Shown here one piece after another: positions 62,048 to 64,000 of a DNA stretch of 64,000 nucleotides. The number at the start of each line of letters is the position of its first letter. Positions within the stretch are counted from its first letter, which is position 1. Position numbers and translations under genes: made by a program. Origin of the DNA: Phaeodactylum tricornutum CCAP 1055/1 (lineage: Eukaryota; Bacillariophyta; Bacillariophyceae; Surirellales; Neidiaceae); the NCBI RefSeq assembly GCF_000150955.2, contig NC_011669.1, positions 573,667 to 637,666 of the forward strand, read 5' to 3'. Below the pieces are notes generated by a model. That model did no database searches. It saw only the letters and a list, made by a program, of their open reading frames with translations, and had not been told where the DNA came from.

Positions 62048-62124
62048 TACACGATCTAGGAAGAAGACCGAGTTTAGACCTTTGATAATGGTTGTTGTCG
62101 TGTCGACAAACTCTATAGAACCCT

Positions 62125-63324
62125 TTAGACGAAGTTAGTATATGGCAGTTTGGGGCAATTCACCTTGGCCTTCTCGATAGATTGCTGCAAATGCTCGGAC
62201 TGGATATTTCTGGCGCGCCTGAGAATCCAGAAAAAGACGTAATATTCATGCTCCAATGCAGTGCACAGGGTCTGCCTTCCATCAGCACTCAAACCTCTCG
62301 TAACAGGCAGCGTCAAGGTCGTGGTATTCCGGACAGCCCGGAAATCCAAGTCCGCCGGAATTATTACTGGTTCCTCCTGACCCAGTAGTACATTGGCCCG
62401 CTCCCAATCTTCCCACAAATTCTCTTGCCGAGTGACTAGAAAGATTTGTGACTCTGGTTTTGGCAAAAACGAAAATATCCGACGGTAGTTGAAAAAGAAG
62501 TGGTTGAACGGCCGAACTTTGCCGTGCAAGGCGGCCCGAGCGAGATTTTTGCAAGATTTATCGACGATGACTGCTTGGTGATACGGATACGAGAAATCGA
62601 GTGAGTCCCCCTTTAGAAAGCCAACATAAGCTTCCAAACTTGGGAAGCATTGGTATGCTCGCTCTAGCTTGTCTCGCAGAACTGGGTTTTCCACAGGTTC
62701 ACCTCGGGCCCTTCTGTTGATAATATGTTCGAAAACAAAAGCGGATATAACACGGTCAAAAGGATCCCGAAGTGTAATGAAATAGAAATCGTGATTCGAC
62801 TGACGTAGTAAGCCGAAATCAGGAACATGGTAGTAGCTTGTGATTAGTCGAGATGCCATTGTTTCGTCTGTTACGTTTCGACAGGGGTGAGGTGACCACG
62901 AGTGACACCCATTTCGCAACAGCGATGACAAAGCGCTCCCGCCAGTTTTGCCTAAATGCACAAAGGCACCACCGACCGGGGACTGTAACGTCGGTATTCG
63001 TTGGGTTTCTCCTTGAGCGGAAATGGCTTCTACCCGGTTGGAAATGACTCTTACGTCGAATTGCATCCGAGGGGAGATCTTGTACCCGAAATGAGTTGCT
63101 GAAGCGTTTGGATAAACGACATTTTGCCGAGATAGCTGAATATTAAGCATGTCATGTCTTAAACGAGTAGGCGTGGAAGCTCCCTCGGTAGCCCTGTTGG
63201 TTATACAAACCAGAATCAACGTCGATAGAACGATTCCGACAGTAGCTGTAGCAACAACTGTATGCAGAAATGCTTTACGTCGAGTCTCTTTTTTCCTTGA
63301 CCTGTTGCTTCTCGGTGGTGTCAT
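62125..63324 (-). CDS. type II membrane sulfotransferase, Golgi type
   Basis: The protein is 399 residues from ATG 63324, with a short basic cytosolic tail and one membrane anchor (residues about 19-42, AFLHTVVATATVGIVLSTLI), then a lumenal domain. The 5'-phosphosulfate-binding loop is FVHLGKTGGSALSSLL (near residue 122) and the 3'-phosphate loop is FYFITLRDPFDRVISAFVFE (near 180). Both are standard PAPS-binding elements of carbohydrate sulfotransferases. Two cysteines (CHSWSPHPC) may form a lumenal disulfide. The family transfers sulfate from PAPS to glycans; in diatoms the likely acceptors are cell-wall or secreted polysaccharides, but the acceptor cannot be told. The gene is single-exon, with a motif copy at 63445-63453. 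Confidence 0.9.
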   Translation of the reverse strand: MTPPRSNRSRKKETRRKAFLHTVVATATVGIVLSTLILVCITNRATEGASTPTRLRHDMLNIQLSRQNVVYPNASATHFGYKISPRMQFDVRVISNRVEAISAQGETQRIPTLQSPVGGAFVHLGKTGGSALSSLLRNGCHSWSPHPCRNVTDETMASRLITSYYHVPDFGLLRQSNHDFYFITLRDPFDRVISAFVFEHIINRRARGEPVENPVLRDKLERAYQCFPSLEAYVGFLKGDSLDFSYPYHQAVIVDKSCKNLARAALHGKVRPFNHFFFNYRRIFSFLPKPESQIFLVTRQENLWEDWERANVLLGQEEPVIIPADLDFRAVRNTTTLTLPVTRGLSADGRQTLCTALEHEYYVFFWILRRARNIQSEHLQQSIEKAKVNCPKLPYTNFV

Positions 63325-63746
63325 GTTTTCTGCATAGTAGTCGGCATCTTCAGAAGAATGTGAGCCGCTATCTAATGCTTTTGCGAGAATGTCCCTGAAA
63401 AGGCCAAAAAAGCCTGACCTCGTTAAAATTGTCGGTCACAATTGTCACAGTCACAGCCCGAAAGAATCATTTATCTGACGTCCAATTGTAAATTCAAATA
63501 CTGACTGTGAATGAGCTCAAAATCAGGTCTCGGATTAACCGTAAGCGACCCTGCACATACGAACTTCTCTGCGAGGTATCGATGCAACTGAAGGAAGGGG
63601 CAGATATTGGGCAGGTGGGGCCCTGTGGGAGCAGATTAATTTCCAACTGGTTATTTTAGTATAGGGATTGCTCTAACGATTTTTTTAGTAGTAGTACCGT
63701 AGAATGGCTAGATATCAACTCACAGTCAAAATGAGGGTATAAGATT
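63325..63746. promoter_or_regulatory. promoter region of the sulfotransferase gene with three motif copies
   Basis: About 420 bp. The recurrent motif occurs at 63445-63453 (TCACAGTCA), 63502-63510 (TGACTGTGA) and 63720-63728 (TCACAGTCA), plus a near-match at 63752. Confidence 0.5.
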
Positions 63747-64000
63747 TCATTTTACAGTTGATCGCGACGACCGCTCTGATGCATTCACTGTCGTTGTCAG
63801 ACTTCCGTTCCAATCCTTCCTAAACCTTGGATTCTGTCGCATCCTTTTTTCGTGACTGTTGTGGTGCCCCCAGCAGGTTTTAGATATACCAATTTTACCC
63901 TCGAGTTCCTCGGCGACGTCGTTGTTCTCCAATTGAATCTCGATGTATGTTAAAGACGGACGGTCCCGAACAAATCGTCGAATCCTGTCGGCGTGCTTCT
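63747..64000 (-). CDS. C-terminal end of a second sulfotransferase-like gene
   Basis: This reading frame is open to the right edge and ends at TGA 63747. The text (HADRIRRFVRDRPSLTYIEI, ending GKIGISKTCWGHHNSH) has the wording of the C-terminus of a sulfotransferase family common in diatoms (basic helix, strand LTYIEI, then a closing CWG). A charged tail of about 35 residues follows. The catalytic part is outside the window, so the call rests on this short stretch only. It is a neighbour in the same orientation as the sulfotransferase at 62125 but reads as a different subfamily. Confidence 0.6.
   Translation of the reverse strand, partial: KHADRIRRFVRDRPSLTYIEIQLENNDVAEELEGKIGISKTCWGHHNSHEKRMRQNPRFRKDWNGSLTTTVNASERSSRSTVK

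Noticed and set aside
1-64000. tRNA genes, rRNA genes and prokaryotic operon signals
   Set aside because: I scanned for T-loop and A/B-box patterns by eye and found none convincing. Introns and presequences rule out a bacterial origin.

Overview
The window looks like nuclear DNA of a pennate diatom, most probably Phaeodactylum tricornutum or a close relative. Three things point there. Several N-termini carry the signal peptide plus phenylalanine (ASAFxP-type) cleavage motif used by plastids of red-algal secondary origin. There is a lycopene beta-cyclase, a RedCAP-like light-harvesting protein and a nuclear SecA with such a presequence. The genes are compact, with few short GT-AG introns (58-240 nt) and short spacers on both strands. 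I made the species call by eye from gene content, not by a search.

Layout. 0-4 kb: the N-terminal part of a mitochondrial carrier gene cut by the left edge, then a damaged gene of the SGNH-like diatom family. 4.4-11.2 kb: lycopene beta-cyclase, a membrane protein with a possible PH-like fold, a small plastid-targeted glycine-zipper/coiled-coil protein, and an ankyrin protein. 12-21.6 kb: a 1528-residue IQ-motif protein, a spacer with a gene relic and a 48-bp tandem duplication, and a LETM1 mitochondrial exchanger in four exons. 21.6-32.2 kb: a 2316-residue PHD/PDZ protein in one exon, and the SecA gene. 32.8-34.8 kb: a divergent pair of ribosomal protein genes, eS4 and uS15; the eS4 start codon is split by an intron. 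35.3-38.2 kb: a URC1-type GTP-cyclohydrolase-II-like gene and the RedCAP-like gene. 38.2-41.2 kb: a non-coding repeat block. 41.2-47.9 kb: a SWEET sugar transporter, a nucleobase permease with one apparent frameshift, and an ABC-F ATPase. 48.7-59.1 kb: a TLDc protein, a stomatin-like protein (SLP-2), a Rex4-type exonuclease, an unrecognised 1635-residue helical protein and a small coiled-coil protein. 59.7-64 kb: PLAA/Doa1, then two genes that look like sulfotransferases, the second cut by the right edge.

How the genes relate. Plastid functions (carotenoid synthesis, light harvesting, protein translocation) are over-represented but interleaved with unrelated housekeeping genes, as expected in a diatom nucleus without operons. 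Two loose functional pairs stand out: the URC1-like enzyme with the nucleobase permease 6 kb away, and PLAA (a p97 cofactor) beside a small protein with a VIMP-like layout. A short motif, TNACTGTNA with the two N identical, occurs at least 18 times, all in spacers or introns and often 35-170 bp upstream of a start codon. It is the strongest unexplained signal in the window. I saw no tRNA, rRNA, CRISPR array or intact mobile element.
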